This document shows positions 45,521-56,569 of a DNA stretch of 64,000 nucleotides, piece after piece. Where the stretch lies: the NCBI GenBank assembly GCA_963682025.1, contig OY821520.1, positions 83,791,465 through 83,855,464 of the forward strand. Direction: 5' to 3'. A program made the position numbers and the translations under genes. Within the stretch, counting starts at the first letter, position 1; the number at the start of each line of letters is the position of its first letter. Source of the DNA: Cordilura impudica (lineage: Eukaryota > Arthropoda > Insecta > Diptera > Scathophagidae). The notes below the pieces were generated by a model, which was not told the DNA's origin, did not search any database, and saw only the letters and a program-made list of their open reading frames with translations.

Positions 45521-46322
45521 GTGTTTTTTACATATGTACTGTCACTTTTTTTATCCATATGAAATTCCTCATGTCTGTCAAAATTGTCTTTTACATACGA
45601 TTCTTAATTTTTGCTATCACACGTGCATATGTATTTTCGTGTAACATAACCTCTAAATGTGAACAACAGCTGATTTAATTTTTGAATTTACAAAAATATA
45701 TTGTTAAAAAAAAGTTATATATTTTGTAATTGTTAATTAATATTAAACAATTTATTTTTTTTTTTTTCCAATATTAATTATTTTCTACATTTGCTTTAAA
45801 TTAATTTTGTGTTTTATGTTGTGTATGTAAAACAGAATATATTGTTTATTAAATGTATTAAAATTGACAAAAAAGACTATATGTGAGTAAAATGTTTCTA
45901 TAAAAATGTATTATGTATTTTTGAAGTTTATTATTAACTTATGGTTATTTTATTGTAATTTCTTATAACGTTGCCAGCTTAATAAAATTATCCCTGAATG
46001 TTGGGAATCTCCAACGAAACGTCGGATGAATAATAAATAAATAGTCTTTTATTTATTTTGAAAACAAATGACCTTAGAAGCCCACTTTAGAGAATTCTAA
46101 AAATCTTAACAAATTAATCTTTATAATTTACTCTGTTTTTCTTTCCCCACAAGCAGTGTTGTATTTTCATATGTTTGTCATGCAAAAATAGAACCTGTTC
46201 TAATTGAAAAATGTACATGTGACTTTCCTCATGTATTGTACATAAACAATGTTTCATATGTATCACACGATGTGTACAACTTTTGTTGTGGGAAAATTTG
46301 ACAGTACATATGTAAAAAACAC
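45521..46322. mobile_element. 0.8-kb non-autonomous element with perfect 24-bp TIR
   Basis: Left end GTGTTTTTTACATATGTACT followed by GTCA; the right end is its exact reverse complement. Subterminal copies of ACATATG and CACATGTAC-like strings recur. No protein frame. Target duplication unclear; comparison of the ends suggests that the left end lost a few bases. Contains a hammerhead-like fold at 45990-46027. Confidence 0.75.
45990..46027 (+). other. Hammerhead-like fold (degenerate core)
   Basis: ATCC (45990-45993) pairs with GGAT (46024-46027) as stem I. Between them: CTGAATG (changed from CTGATGA), hairpin TTGG-GAATCT-CCAA, C-GAA, a four-base palindrome ACGT as minimal stem III, and C at the expected cleavage position. 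The core change argues against present activity. Confidence 0.5.
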
Positions 46323-46666
46323 ATCATGTAATAGCACTTTAACACATACATAAAATTATACTCTATGTTGAATTGAAAAATAATTCTGGACATAAACCAA
46401 TAACGACAATAACGCAACCGAATTTCATTATTATAATTGCATTATGTTGAATTGTGAATTGCCTAATATAAGCCTACCTTTGGGCGGCATACAAGGTGAT
46501 TCAAATACTCTTAGGCTCTTATTTCTGTGTATTCAACAAATATTTATAACGAAAGAAATTTAATGAATTAAATAGATTAAAAAAACATTGAAAGAAATAA
46601 ATTGAATGAAAAAATAAAATTTCCTAAAATTTGCACTCGAATTTCGAGGGTTGGGCTCTGGCTGTA

Positions 46667-48420
46667 GTTGTAAATATTTGTTTTTCCTCTTAGAATTTAC
46701 TCGGCTATTTGCAACTTATTACGTCCTTTTAAATTAAAGTACTTTTTTGGAGTTGCTTAAATTTTAAACTGTTATTTATTATTTAAAATTGCTTTAATTA
46801 GATACACGATACATGGCCGACTTAATTAACATTTTAAAATTCTTTATTCAAGTGCTACATAAAAATTTCAATAATTACTAAGGTGAAAGAAAAATATTTC
46901 ATACTCGTATATTCTAAGATTGAAGTTCGAAAAATTAAATTCAAGTTATATATATGTGTATATAAATTGTATCCCATATCAATTTTTTCATATATGCATT
47001 TTTTATAATCAATTATAATCTTTTACTAATGGTAAAGGGTATCATAAAGTCGGTCCAGATTTTCTTACTTGTTTTTTTTTTTTTTTTTTTTTAATAAGCA
47101 GACAAATAAAACTACAACTACTATGACTAAACAAATTTAAAAGTTGTAATTTGTCAAGCATTCCCTTGTACATAAACAAATGCCTTATAATCCAACTGCA
47201 GATCTTCTTAAATTTGTTTTTTATATTCTCATTATTATTTTACCTTTAAAAACCACTTCTTACTTTCTAATTTATTGTTTCTTTTTTATTTATATTTTTC
47301 GTTATTTCACGGCATTTATTATTTTTTTTTTTTTTGCTCCCTTTACTATTTATATATTTAATATTTAACATCCCCGAAGTGCTAATCTATTCAATTTCCC
47401 AAACAATTTATCGTTTTTTAACATTCACTATTGCATGTTTTTTTTTGTTTATTTCTTATTTTTTTTTTTTAGAATTTCATCTCACGTTTCGGGTGAATGT
47501 TTTTATAAAAACCATAAATAAAAGTTTGCAAACCCCAGTGAAGATGAGAAAAAAAGATACGAACTTGAAAAGTATATTTGCAATTTAGAAGAAGCTTAAA
47601 CAAGCTGAAATACGTTAAAATATAGAAACATTTAAAAAACATAAAATTCTTTTATCCTTACAATAAAAACAAACCAAACATTCATTATATTCAATATTGA
47701 TTTTCATGAAAGTTGTCTTTCTACTGTGAGAAACATTATTAATTTACAGAATAGAAAATTTGAAGAAAACTACAAAACAAAGTGAAATCTTAAAAAAAAA
47801 ATTTCCAGAATATTCAAAAGTCGATTTAAAAATAAACAAGTAACGTAATGATGGCTGCAGTTCTTTGAAGAAAATAAATTTGGTGAAAAATAAAATAATA
47901 TAAATTTTAAGAAAATCTTGTTGTATACGATCTTAATCTCATTGAAAAAATATACAAAAATTGTCAATTATATCGTTATTATTTGTGGTAATTTTTTAAA
48001 ATAAAGTTCTCAAGTTTTAGCTGTTTAAAAACTAAAGTTCTCTTCTTTTTTTCGTTAATATCTATTTGGTGCAAATGAAATTAAATGAATACATTAAATA
48101 TATCAGGCATGTGATGGAAATCGCTTGATTTTAAATAGAAAACGAAATTCTAAAAAGAACGATTATAGGTGTGCTGAAAATCAAGCGGTTTCAATTTTCA
48201 TTTTTATTCCATTTCAACATGTTTCTTTAAATAACACTGTGTTATTATTTTCACAACAAATTTTTGATATTAGTTTTGTATTTTTCCTTTAAAAAAATTA
48301 TTGAAATGTCATTTATAATAACGACAAATGATGAAAATGTAAGAAAAGAGAGCATAATGCGAAATAATATATGCGATATATCGAAAATCATGTATTCACC
48401 GGAAAATAGGTAACATTAAC
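46667..48420. other. A/T-rich spacer, nothing recognised
   Basis: Poly-T at about 47071-47091 and 47319-47335. No supported gene. A small hairpin around 48120-48200 (ATCGCTTGATTTT against AAAATCAAGCGGT) may be a MITE remnant. Confidence 0.4.
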
Positions 48421-48664
48421 AAATCGAGGGCGATTTTTCAAAACGTGCTATTTGCACTTTTGTCGAAAATGAGTTTTTGATGGCAATGTGTTCGCTGATT
48501 TAGTAGTCATGTATAATATTTATTTTAAAGTGAATAATTATTTCTACAATCATTTTATTGTAAAATTTGTGATTGTGCTATTTGCAATACGTTAATTTGT
48601 GCATACAAAAAGTGCTATTTGCATAAAAAAATAATTTTTTGTTATTATTATACTGAAATTTGTT

Positions 48665-49387
48665 ATGATTGAAATGAATATTTATTCAAAAAGTGAGCAG
48701 AATAAAGCCGTGTATTGTAATTCCCTAGAACGTATTGCAATTGATTATGATTCATCCGACGATGACGATGTTGGGTACAATCTCATATCAGGTTTGTTGT
48801 TTAAAATCCGTGACAATTATAATTGTAAACAATAATTTTATCCAGATACCGAGAATGAACAAATCAACAACAATGTAGTCGCTTGCCGTAGAAAAAAAAC
48901 GAGCCCATTACTTTGCAGAAATTCGAAAGGAAAATAAGATAAAGAGGATGAAGGGTCAACAATATTTGGGATTTTCGACGGTAGATAAAGTTGTCAAACA
49001 AAATGTACCAAAAGCGGCAAGACAAATTGGACCAACGTGTTTATCGGCAATTTGTATAAAAAGGAAGGTAATGTACTGCCAAAAATTTGATGAATGACCA
49101 GAAACAATATTTTCAAAATGTTTTGGCACATGTCTTGGGAAGCTAAGCGAGTGTTTTTAAAGGCCTACATATCACAGATACCTACTAAAAGGACCATAGT
49201 GGAAAATTCTAAAAAACAGAAAACCTTTGTATATAAACTTCCTTACAATCATGAATCGCTTCAAGTGTGTAGATCTATGTTTCTTTCAACACTATCTATA
49301 AATAGAGGAATACTACGACGTTGGTTGGTCAATGACAAACCAGTTTCTTCTCCTCATGTCAAACAAGATGAACGGCACACAGTTCAT
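48665..49387 (+). pseudogene. Sola-like transposase, N-terminal part
   Basis: ATG at 48665 opens a 42-codon exon containing the acidic run DSSDDDDVGY. A 54-nt GT-AG intron (48792-48845) follows, then DTENEQINNNVVACRRKK. A frameshift is needed near 48895 to continue into AEIRKENKIKRMKGQQYLGF and VPKAARQIGPTCLSAICIKR, and another near 49080 to reach MSWEAKRVFLKAYISQIPTK and ESLQVCRSMFLSTLSINRGI (49119-49310). The order (Cys-bearing PxC region, then FW/MSW block, then VCRSMFL block) is that of a widespread arthropod transposase-like protein. The reading is cut at about 49387 by the retrotransposon. Confidence 0.65.
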
Positions 49388-51110
49388 TCGAATTAGAATG
49401 GCCAAAACTGAGTATTACTCTAAGCGATTCGGTACTGCCCTTGAATCCAAACACACCTGGAAAACTATTAGGGACATAGGTATTGGAAATATGGATAAAA
49501 GCATGAACTGCTCCATTAATGTTGATGAACTCAACAACATATTTACTAATACTTCGCTTCTTGTAGCGACGGACAATATGGCACAAAACGAAAATTCTCT
49601 TTATAATGACAATGATACGCTTGACCAGGACATATTTGAATTTTCATGTGTCAATCAATTTGATGTTTTCTCTAGTTGTTCTCAAATAAAATCCAATGCA
49701 ATAGGATATGATAATCTTGATCCTAAGTTCATTAGAATTATTCTGCCATCTATATTGCCGTATATTACTCATTTATTTAATACCATCATCACAACTAGAT
49801 GTTTTCCTTCGAAATGGAAGCATGCGAAGTTAATTTCAGTCCCTAAATCAAACAGTGAGTACCGGCCAATATCTATCTTAAGTTTTCTTTCAAAAGCTTT
49901 AGAAAAAATTTTACACCACCAGATAAGTGTTCACGTTTATGAAAATCACCTGATGTCTGACCGACAGTCAGGTTTCCGACCTAATCACAGCTGTGTAACT
50001 GCTTTAATTGACGTATCGGAGAGTATAAGGCATGAACTAGATGATGGTAAGATTAACTTCTTGGTGCTACTCGATCACTCCAAGGCTTTTGACACAGTTA
50101 ACCATCAAATATTATGTACTAAGCTAAGGTCACATTTTAAATTTTCATCAACATCATCACAACTTATATCATCTTACCTCACTGACCGCATTCAGTCGGT
50201 ATGTTTAAACGGCATTGAGTCCAATCCCCTTACACTAACAAGAGGCGTACCTCAGGGATCTGTTCTGGGGCTACTACTTTTTTCTATTTATGCTAATGAT
50301 TTGCCACAACATTTATCTCACTGCAAGATTCACATGTATGCAGACGATGTACAATTGTATGTAAGTAGTCCAGTTCAATCTATCAGAGAAAACGTTAATA
50401 AACTCAATCATGATTTAAACAACATATATTGTTGGGCATCAGCAAACGGCCTGTGTTTGAATCCAAGAAAATCCAAATGTATCGTAATTCACAAAAAAAC
50501 GTTAAACCCAATCATTCAAGATGACATCATTATAAACAACGAGAAAATTGATATTGTACGAAAGGCAAAAAATTTAGGAATAGTGTTTAACAATAACTTA
50601 ACTTGGTCAAATCATATCAATACTCTGGTTGTGCAAATATATGTCAAATTAAGAACGTTGTGGTCTGTGCAGTACTTTACGCCGTTAAAAGTAAGAATGC
50701 TACTCGCGAAAGCTTATTTGATTCCTAGGCTTACTTACGGTTGTGAATTGTTTTCTTATTGTGACTCCATAAGTAAGAAAAAACTTCAAGTTTTATATAA
50801 TAATATTATACGATATGTTTACGGACTTAAAAAGCGAGATCAAGTATCGTCCTATTCGAAAACTCTCTATGGAGTTTCGTTTGAAAACTTGTTAAAGATT
50901 AGAACTTTAATATTTTTTCGAAAAATTATATACTCTCAAAAACCGAAGTACCTTTTTCAAAATATACGCTTTGCTAGATCGTCAAGAGGCAAAAATGTCA
51001 TAATTCCCAAATTCCGATGTCTCGTTTCTGAATGGCAGTTCTTTGTAAATGCTACTCGTCTTTGGAATGCTCTTCAACATAGCCAACAAATAAACAGCAA
51101 TGAGTTTTAA
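49388..51110 (+). CDS. Reverse transcriptase, C-terminal part of ORF2 (partial)
   Basis: An open frame of about 570 codons without stops; the frame's own first ATG lies at 49332 in host-element sequence, so it is not the true start. RT blocks in order: KWKHAKLISVPKSNSEYRPI (49830-49885), LSDRQSGFRP-type block (49950-49985), LVLLDHSKAFDTVNHQILCT with the first catalytic Asp (50062-50115), RGVPQGSVLGLLLFSIYAND (50240-50300; LGLLLF has L where P is usual), HMYADDVQLYVSS with the catalytic Asp pair (50330-50370), KNLGIVFNNNLTWSNHINTL (50565-50625) and a thumb/C-terminal region ending near LWNALQHSQQ. It resembles dipteran Jockey/CR1-group elements. Lack of the 5' half means that it cannot retrotranspose alone, but the intact RT frame argues for a fairly recent insertion. 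Confidence 0.85.
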
Positions 51111-51540
51111 AAAAAGTCTTTTTAATTAGTTTAGTTAAATACTCCTGGTAGTTTTTCTTTTATAGTTATTTATATCATAATTATTTTTTTATGTCCTAAT
51201 TTTTAATAACTTTAATTTATATAATTTTTTATATCATTATTTATTCCTACTCCTGGTAAAATTTCATTTACATATATATACATATTTCTTTTTTTGTAAT
51301 TTTTAATTATTTTTAATTTAAAACTTTTTTTTTAAATATTCTATGTTATATTTTATTAATGTCACAATTTTATAAATTCTTATGTTATTCATATTAATTT
51401 TTATATATTAGTTACAATTTTATTCAATTTAATTTGGCTAAACATGTTTGCACACTACTAAAATCCTGTACTGTAATTATAAGACTTAGTCTTGTTGTGC
51501 AGGAAATCATTAAAACAAATAAATAAATAAATAAATAAAT
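49388..51540 (+). mobile_element. 5'-truncated non-LTR retrotransposon with AAAT tail
   Basis: Inserted in the Sola-like gene. It lacks ORF1 and the endonuclease, keeps the RT and C-terminal region, a 3' untranslated A/T-rich stretch, and ends in an (AAAT)n run (51518-51540), the short 3' tandem tail typical of several non-LTR clades. The left boundary is inferred from where family-like RT sequence starts (RMAKTEYYSKRFGTALESKH), and I could not define a target-site duplication. Confidence 0.8.
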
Positions 51541-51551
51541 ATTTCAAAAAC

Positions 51552-52738
51552 CTAGATAAAATGGAAAATCATTATTGCCGCAAAGACAGTAGTAAGGTAT
51601 ATATGGCAACAACATTCAAAACTAAAGCCGATATATATAAGGATTATAAATCTAAATGTTTGGATAATCAAGTTCGTCCGGTGTTAATTTCTACGTTTAA
51701 ACATGTTTTTGCAGAACAAAATTTGGCTCTATATATGCCTCGTAAAGATGAATGTGATACGTGTGTTGGATTTAAAGCCAAACAAGTTGCAGCGGATGAA
51801 TATAACACCCATATATTTAGAAAAAAACGTGCTCAATTAGAAAAGCAACGGGACAAACTCGCAGCTCAAGAAGGACGATGTTACGTGTTTACGATGGATG
51901 CACAAGCTGTAAAACTTTGGCTCGATATAAACGCATCCGCTATTTATTATAAACAGCGTCTTCAAGTACACAACTTCACAATTTATAATCTCGCAACACA
52001 CCAATGTACAAATTACTGGTGGAACGAAACTAATGGAGATCTATCCGCGTCGACTTTTATTTCATGTATAATATATCACTTAAAACCCCATTGTTTATCA
52101 GACACCTTACCGATCATAATATATTCCGATGGTTGTGGCTATCAGAATCGTAACCACTATAAAATGGAAAGTCATTGTCCATTTTTGCTATCGAAAATAG
52201 TAAGATAATTGAACAGAAGTACTTAGAGAAGGGGCACACTCAAATGGAGTGCGACAGTGCACACGCTAAGATTGAGGTGAAGTTAAAAAAGCAGACAATA
52301 TACTTGCCAAATAACTATGTAAGAATAACAAAAGAAGCTAGAAAGACCTTCAAAATAGATAACAAAATAATAAATATGCCCTTTGATGCTCTATATCTGG
52401 ACTATAATTGCTTTAAAAACTATACCGATGTAAAACTTATTCGTTTTACAACTATTAGACCCGGGCGAAATAAGAATGATCCCACCGTATCACAAATAAA
52501 ATCTCTTATATATCTACCAAGTGGCGACATTAAATATAAACTCAGTTTCGATGAAGAATACATGAACCTTTCAACCACAATCAAAACATACGAAGGTTAT
52601 AACGAACCAAAACCCTTACTATCTGCTCCACGTCCTATCCAGCCAAGCAAATGGAAGCATTTACAAGCATTAAAACTTGTTATTCCGCGAGAATATCATT
52701 ATTTTTATGACAACTTAAAACAGGCGAAGAAAGACTAA
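51552..52738 (+). pseudogene. Sola-like transposase, C-terminal part
   Basis: Resumes at MENHYCRKDSSKVYMATTFK (51561). A zinc-binding-like block follows (KDECDTCVGFKAKQ, 51733-51775), then CYVFTMDAQAVKLW with a candidate first catalytic Asp (about 51880-51920), YKQRLQVHNFTIYNLATHQC, STFISCI, and IIIYSDGCGYQNRN with a candidate second Asp (52110-52155). A frameshift at about 52160-52190 moves reading to IIEQKYLEKGHTQMECDSAH (52206-52265), the candidate third acidic region, then IYLPNNYVRITKEARKTF and RPGRNKNDPTVSQIKSL. It ends at 52738. Interruption plus frameshift make it non-functional. The catalytic assignment is inference from spacing and conservation. Confidence 0.75.
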
Positions 52739-53466
52739 TCGTAAAATGATTGTTATTTATGTTAATAGGTACCTTTTAGTTTAAATTCTATGACTTCTAA
52801 CATTTTTATATGTATTAATATTGTTATTATATTACTTTCCAATAATGTTTTACATTAAAACCCCATTAACTTGAATAAAAATCATGGAATTTAAATAAAA
52901 ATCATTCAATAGTATACAATATAGCATTCTTGTATTTTTGTACAAAAAGTGCTATTTGCTTATTTGAAAATATAATTTTATCAAATTTAAATTGTAAAAA
53001 GTGCTATCTGCTATATCTGCGCAAATAATAGGAATTAAAAAAAAAAACATATATATAACTTCGGTGTCATTTTTAAATAATATTGTAGAAGAAAGATTAG
53101 TTCTTACTCTTTACATTAACTAAAGAAACAGTTTTTTTTGCTCTCCTGAAAAATTGTGATTATGCAAATAGCACGTTTTGAAAAATCGCCCTCGAAATGT
53201 AGTTTTTTTTAATTTAAGTAATGTGGTTTTTATTAAGTATATATTATTCCATACTTTCGTATAAATAAAAATGCGTTTTTGTGAGCTTTAGACGACATAG
53301 GCAAAATCCACATTCATTCCTTTGCATATTAAATTGGTAGCAACGTCACTATTTTTAACTGAAGGTAGCTTTCTGCGCTCTGTTGGAAATGATGCAGTTT
53401 TTTTCCAAGCACCGGATTACTTTTCCCAAATCGTTTTCAAAAATTTCAGTGATTTTGGAAAACATA

Positions 53467-53831
53467 TCTATAATATTAATAGGCTAGGCGATTTCTTGTT
53501 ACCGATATTTTGTTCTACCGTTTTATTCCGATTTTGACCAAACGTTTATTATTTGAAAGGTATTTCTTTTTAGCCGTTTTGAAGATTTATAGATTTTAAA
53601 ATTTTTTCTTTTATTTTGAGTAAATTGCATTTAAAGTTGCTACTAACACATACATAAAATTATACATATACTAGGTGTGTATTTATTAAATTTGTTAATG
53701 AGTTTGTTAATGAGTTTATTTTCATTCACAATAATAATAAACCAAAAAAGTGTTGGTTTGTGAATTGGCTAAGTTGGGAAATAACGTTGAATAGAAATTG
53801 CACTCGAATTTCGAGTGCTGGAATCTGCTAG
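53467..53831 (+). mobile_element. Non-autonomous Helitron, family 1, reference full-length copy
   Basis: A then TCTATAATATTAATAGGCTA at the 5' end; 3' end has the hairpin GCACTCGAATTTCGAGTGC (8-9 bp stem), nine bases, and CTAG before T. 365 bp, non-coding. This is the cleanest copy and defines the family. Confidence 0.9.
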
Positions 53832-53877
53832 TAGTATAAAATTATATAAAATCTAACCCATAAAAACAAAGTTTTTA

Positions 53878-54396
53878 TTAAAACTCTTTCTTTCCTAATG
53901 CATATCAGTTTCGAATCTCTCTGTGACTGTGCGTGACTGTGTGTTACTATCTTTGGCCACAACAAGTCTACGGATAAAGTTTCAGATGGATCGGATGAGG
54001 GGAATTTAGGTTTTAATCTCTCCGTGACTGTGCGTGACTATGTCAAAGTTAATCTTTTTTCACAGCAAGTCTATCGACCAAGTTTCAGATCGATCGGATA
54101 AGGGAAAATGGGTTGTAAATCTCTGCTAACTGTGCGCGACACGCGTGACTGTGCGTGACTAAGTCAAAGTTTATTTTTTTTCACAGCAAGTGTATGGACC
54201 CAGTTTCAGATCGAGCGGATGAGGGGAAATGACATTTAGATCACTCCGTGATAGTGCGTGACTGTGCATGACTCCCAAAGAATTAATCTGTAGTCACAAC
54301 AAGTCTATGGGTCAAGTTTCAGATCAATTGGATAAGGGGGAATATGGTTGACCCACGACAGACAACAGAGGGTATGAGTTAAAAGAAAGAGTTTAA
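53878..54396. repeat. Four tandem units of about 100-120 bp inside short inverted ends
   Basis: Each unit has CTCYGTGACTGTGCGTGACT, CACARCAAGTCTATGG and AAGTTTCAGATCGATCGGAT with GAGGGG. Units start near 53915, 54015, 54115 and 54236; the third has an extra GCGCGACAC insertion. The block is bracketed by TAAAACTCTTTCTTT (left) and AAAGAAAGAGTTTA (right), so it may be the core of a mobile element. No protein frame. Confidence 0.7.
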
Positions 54397-54597
54397 AAAA
54401 ATTATTTAGTTAAAAATAAATTTAAAATTCAAGGTAAAGTATTTGAATTTGATTCTTTGGAATTTCTAATAATCACTTTTATGAAAACAATTTTTCAACA
54501 TTCTAATGGTGTTTTCCCCTGAAACGTTACATTAAGCAAGACATTTTAGTACGTAAATTTATTATACTATATTTTTTTATTATATCTTTTATTAATA

Positions 54598-54969
54598 CTA
54601 GCAGATTCCAGCCCTCGAAATTCGAGTGCAAATTCTAGGGAATTTTATTTTTTCATTAAAAAAAAGACTCTAAAGGTATGCTAATCAATTATAGCCAATT
54701 AACAAAAAAAAAAACAAACTCATTTTTATTACAAACACATTAACAAATTTAATAAACACACACATAGCATTGTATAGTTTTATGTATGTGTTAGTAACAA
54801 CATTAAATGCAATTTACTCAAAATAAATGAAAAAATTTAAAAATCTGTAAATCTGCAATCGGCTAAAAAGAAATACCTTTTAAATAATATATGCTTGGTC
54901 AAAATCAGAATAAAAGCGCAGAACACAACATCAGTCACAAGAAATCGCCTAGCCTATTAATATTATAGA
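54598..54969 (-). mobile_element. Non-autonomous Helitron, family 1, copy 11
   Basis: Plus strand CTAGCAGATTCCAGCCCTCG with palindrome CTCGAAATTCGAG, ending CCTATTAATATTATAGA. Its 5' end faces that of the next copy. Confidence 0.85.
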
Positions 54970-55017
54970 TATCTATAATATTATAGATATCTATAATGTT
55001 AATATCTATATATTATA
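54970..55017. repeat. Palindromic spacer between two Helitron 5' ends
   Basis: Several partial copies of TATCTATAATATTATAGAT, i.e. the Helitron 5' terminus in both orientations, fill the 48 bp between the two elements. Confidence 0.7.
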
Positions 55018-55383
55018 TCTATAATATTAAAAGGCTATGCGATTTCTTGTGACCAATGTTTTGTTCTATCGTTTTATCCCGATTTTGACCAAATGTATAT
55101 TATTTGAAAGGTATTTCTTTTTATCCATTTTGCAGATTTACAGATTTTTAAATTTTTTCCTTTATTTTGAGTAAATTATATTTAGAGGTGCTTCTAACAT
55201 ATACATAAAATTATACATATGCTATGTGTGTTTTACTAAATTTGTTAATGTGTTTGTTAATGAATTTGTTATCTTCATTCACAATAATAATAAACCATAA
55301 AAGCATTGGTTTTTGAATTGGCTAAGTTGCAAAATAAAGCTTCCAGAAATTGCACTCGAATTTCGAGCCCTGGAATCTGCTAG
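55018..55383 (+). mobile_element. Non-autonomous Helitron, family 1, copy 12
   Basis: TCTATAATATTAAAAGGCTA ... GCACTCGAATTTCGAGCCCT ... CTAG before T. Head to head with copy 11. Confidence 0.85.
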
Positions 55384-55811
55384 TTTTTATTAATGCGTTG
55401 CAAAATTGGCAAAAAAAAATAATCAGTTTTGAACCGTAAAACAAAGTCTACTTGACTTAAAAACGACAAAAAAATAACAATTTCGTTTTCCATCACATCT
55501 TTATTTGTCCATATTGCCATAGAGCAAAATGGAAAATAAATATATTTATATTTGAAAAAAAAAAAAAAAAACGAAAGCAAATCGAAAAATTCATTTACCT
55601 CACACCTATTTTCGATTTTGTTTCGTTTTGGTATTGGTTTCGGTTTTCATCACCTTTTTCACCTTTTCACCTTTTCGTAGCCATGGACGAAACATGAATC
55701 CATCAATACACACCAAAGACCAATGATCAGACAAAATAGTGTGTCATTCAGAGCGATAACCTTGAAAAGGGTAAACGATCATCGGTGGGTGAATACGATT
55801 TCGCACACCTA

Positions 55812-56030
55812 GTTCAAAAGTGGCTCAACTCAAAATTTATATTTTCGGGTTTGTATGCTTAAACTATATACAATACACTTGTTTATCTATAAAAAAAAAA
55901 TATCAGTGTGTTTTATTCTTGTTAAATATGGCAAAAAAAAAAAAGTTATGTCTTTCTTTATGTTTCAATTGGTATAAATTTTTTGTCGATTTCTGAAAAA
56001 TGAAAATTTTGAGTTGGGTCACTTTTGAAC
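55812..56030. mobile_element. 219-bp MITE, TA-flanked, same TIR type as 42599
   Basis: GTTCAAAAGTGGCTCAACTC with AAAATTT, against GTTCAAAAGTGACCCAACTC with AAAATTTT reversed. TA on both sides (55810-55811 and 56031-56032) fits a Tc1/mariner-type duplication. Non-coding. Confidence 0.8.
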
Positions 56031-56569
56031 TATATGTGCGATTTGTAGCTGTTGGACAGATTCGAAGCTGATTTGAAGCAAAACCCACTGCATTTGGCGA
56101 TTAGGGTTGCAATCTGCTGTATATTCAGTTTATTGTCCAGATTTAGCCTATTGTGAGTAATTCCTGTTTTAAACCCTGAAGAAATGGCGGTAAAGCTTTG
56201 GTTCGAATAAGGAGATCATCACTGAAAAAAGCTTGTTTTGAGGACCTATTATTTGGAAGGAATAAAAACATTTAAAAACACTGTATATTGCTAAAAGGCT
56301 TCTAAGTATGTTGGGAAATAAAAGGCTTTCTGCCGAAATAAAAATCCCTTTTTTTTTCAAAATGTCACTCAGTTGTCAAATAGTCCTGGCATGGAAATAA
56401 TATAAATAAAAATATATTCAATTTTATTCCATTGAAATAAAATTAAATGAAGTAAATATGAAAAAAAAATTTTTATAACCATGCAGATTTCACTGAAATT
56501 TTGGGCCAGTACAATTATACGATCAATATCAATGGGTTTCAAATAACTTAAAAAACAATTTACCATTAA

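Larger units (their letters stand above)
45329..46666 (+). mobile_element. Non-autonomous Helitron, family 1, copy 9, interrupted
   Basis: Starts TCTATAATATTAATAGACAA after A. Family blocks continue to 45520 and resume at about 46323 (CACATACATAAAATTATACT, GACATAAACCAATAACGACA), ending CACTCGAATTTCGAGGGTTG and CTCTGGCTG, where CTAG is mutated. An 0.8-kb element with its own inverted repeats is inserted. Confidence 0.75.
48425..53194 (+). mobile_element. DNA transposon, Sola-like, with 32-bp TIR and AAAT duplication; interrupted
   Basis: Perfect 32-bp inverted repeats (48425-48456 and 53163-53194) starting CGAGGGCGATTTTTCAAAAC. AAAT flanks both sides (48421-48424, 53195-53198), giving a 4-bp duplication. 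The subterminal motif GTGCTATTTGCA is repeated several times near both ends (about 48575-48625 and 52945-53010). The transposase gene runs plus strand in at least two exons and is broken by a non-LTR retrotransposon insertion. A 4-bp duplication and this transposase type suggest Sola or a related superfamily; the name is inference. Confidence 0.85.

Noticed and set aside
52175..52738. Independent gene downstream of the first Sola-like frame
   Set aside because: It continues the same transposase after a frameshift; its nominal start is a TTG inside the coding sequence.
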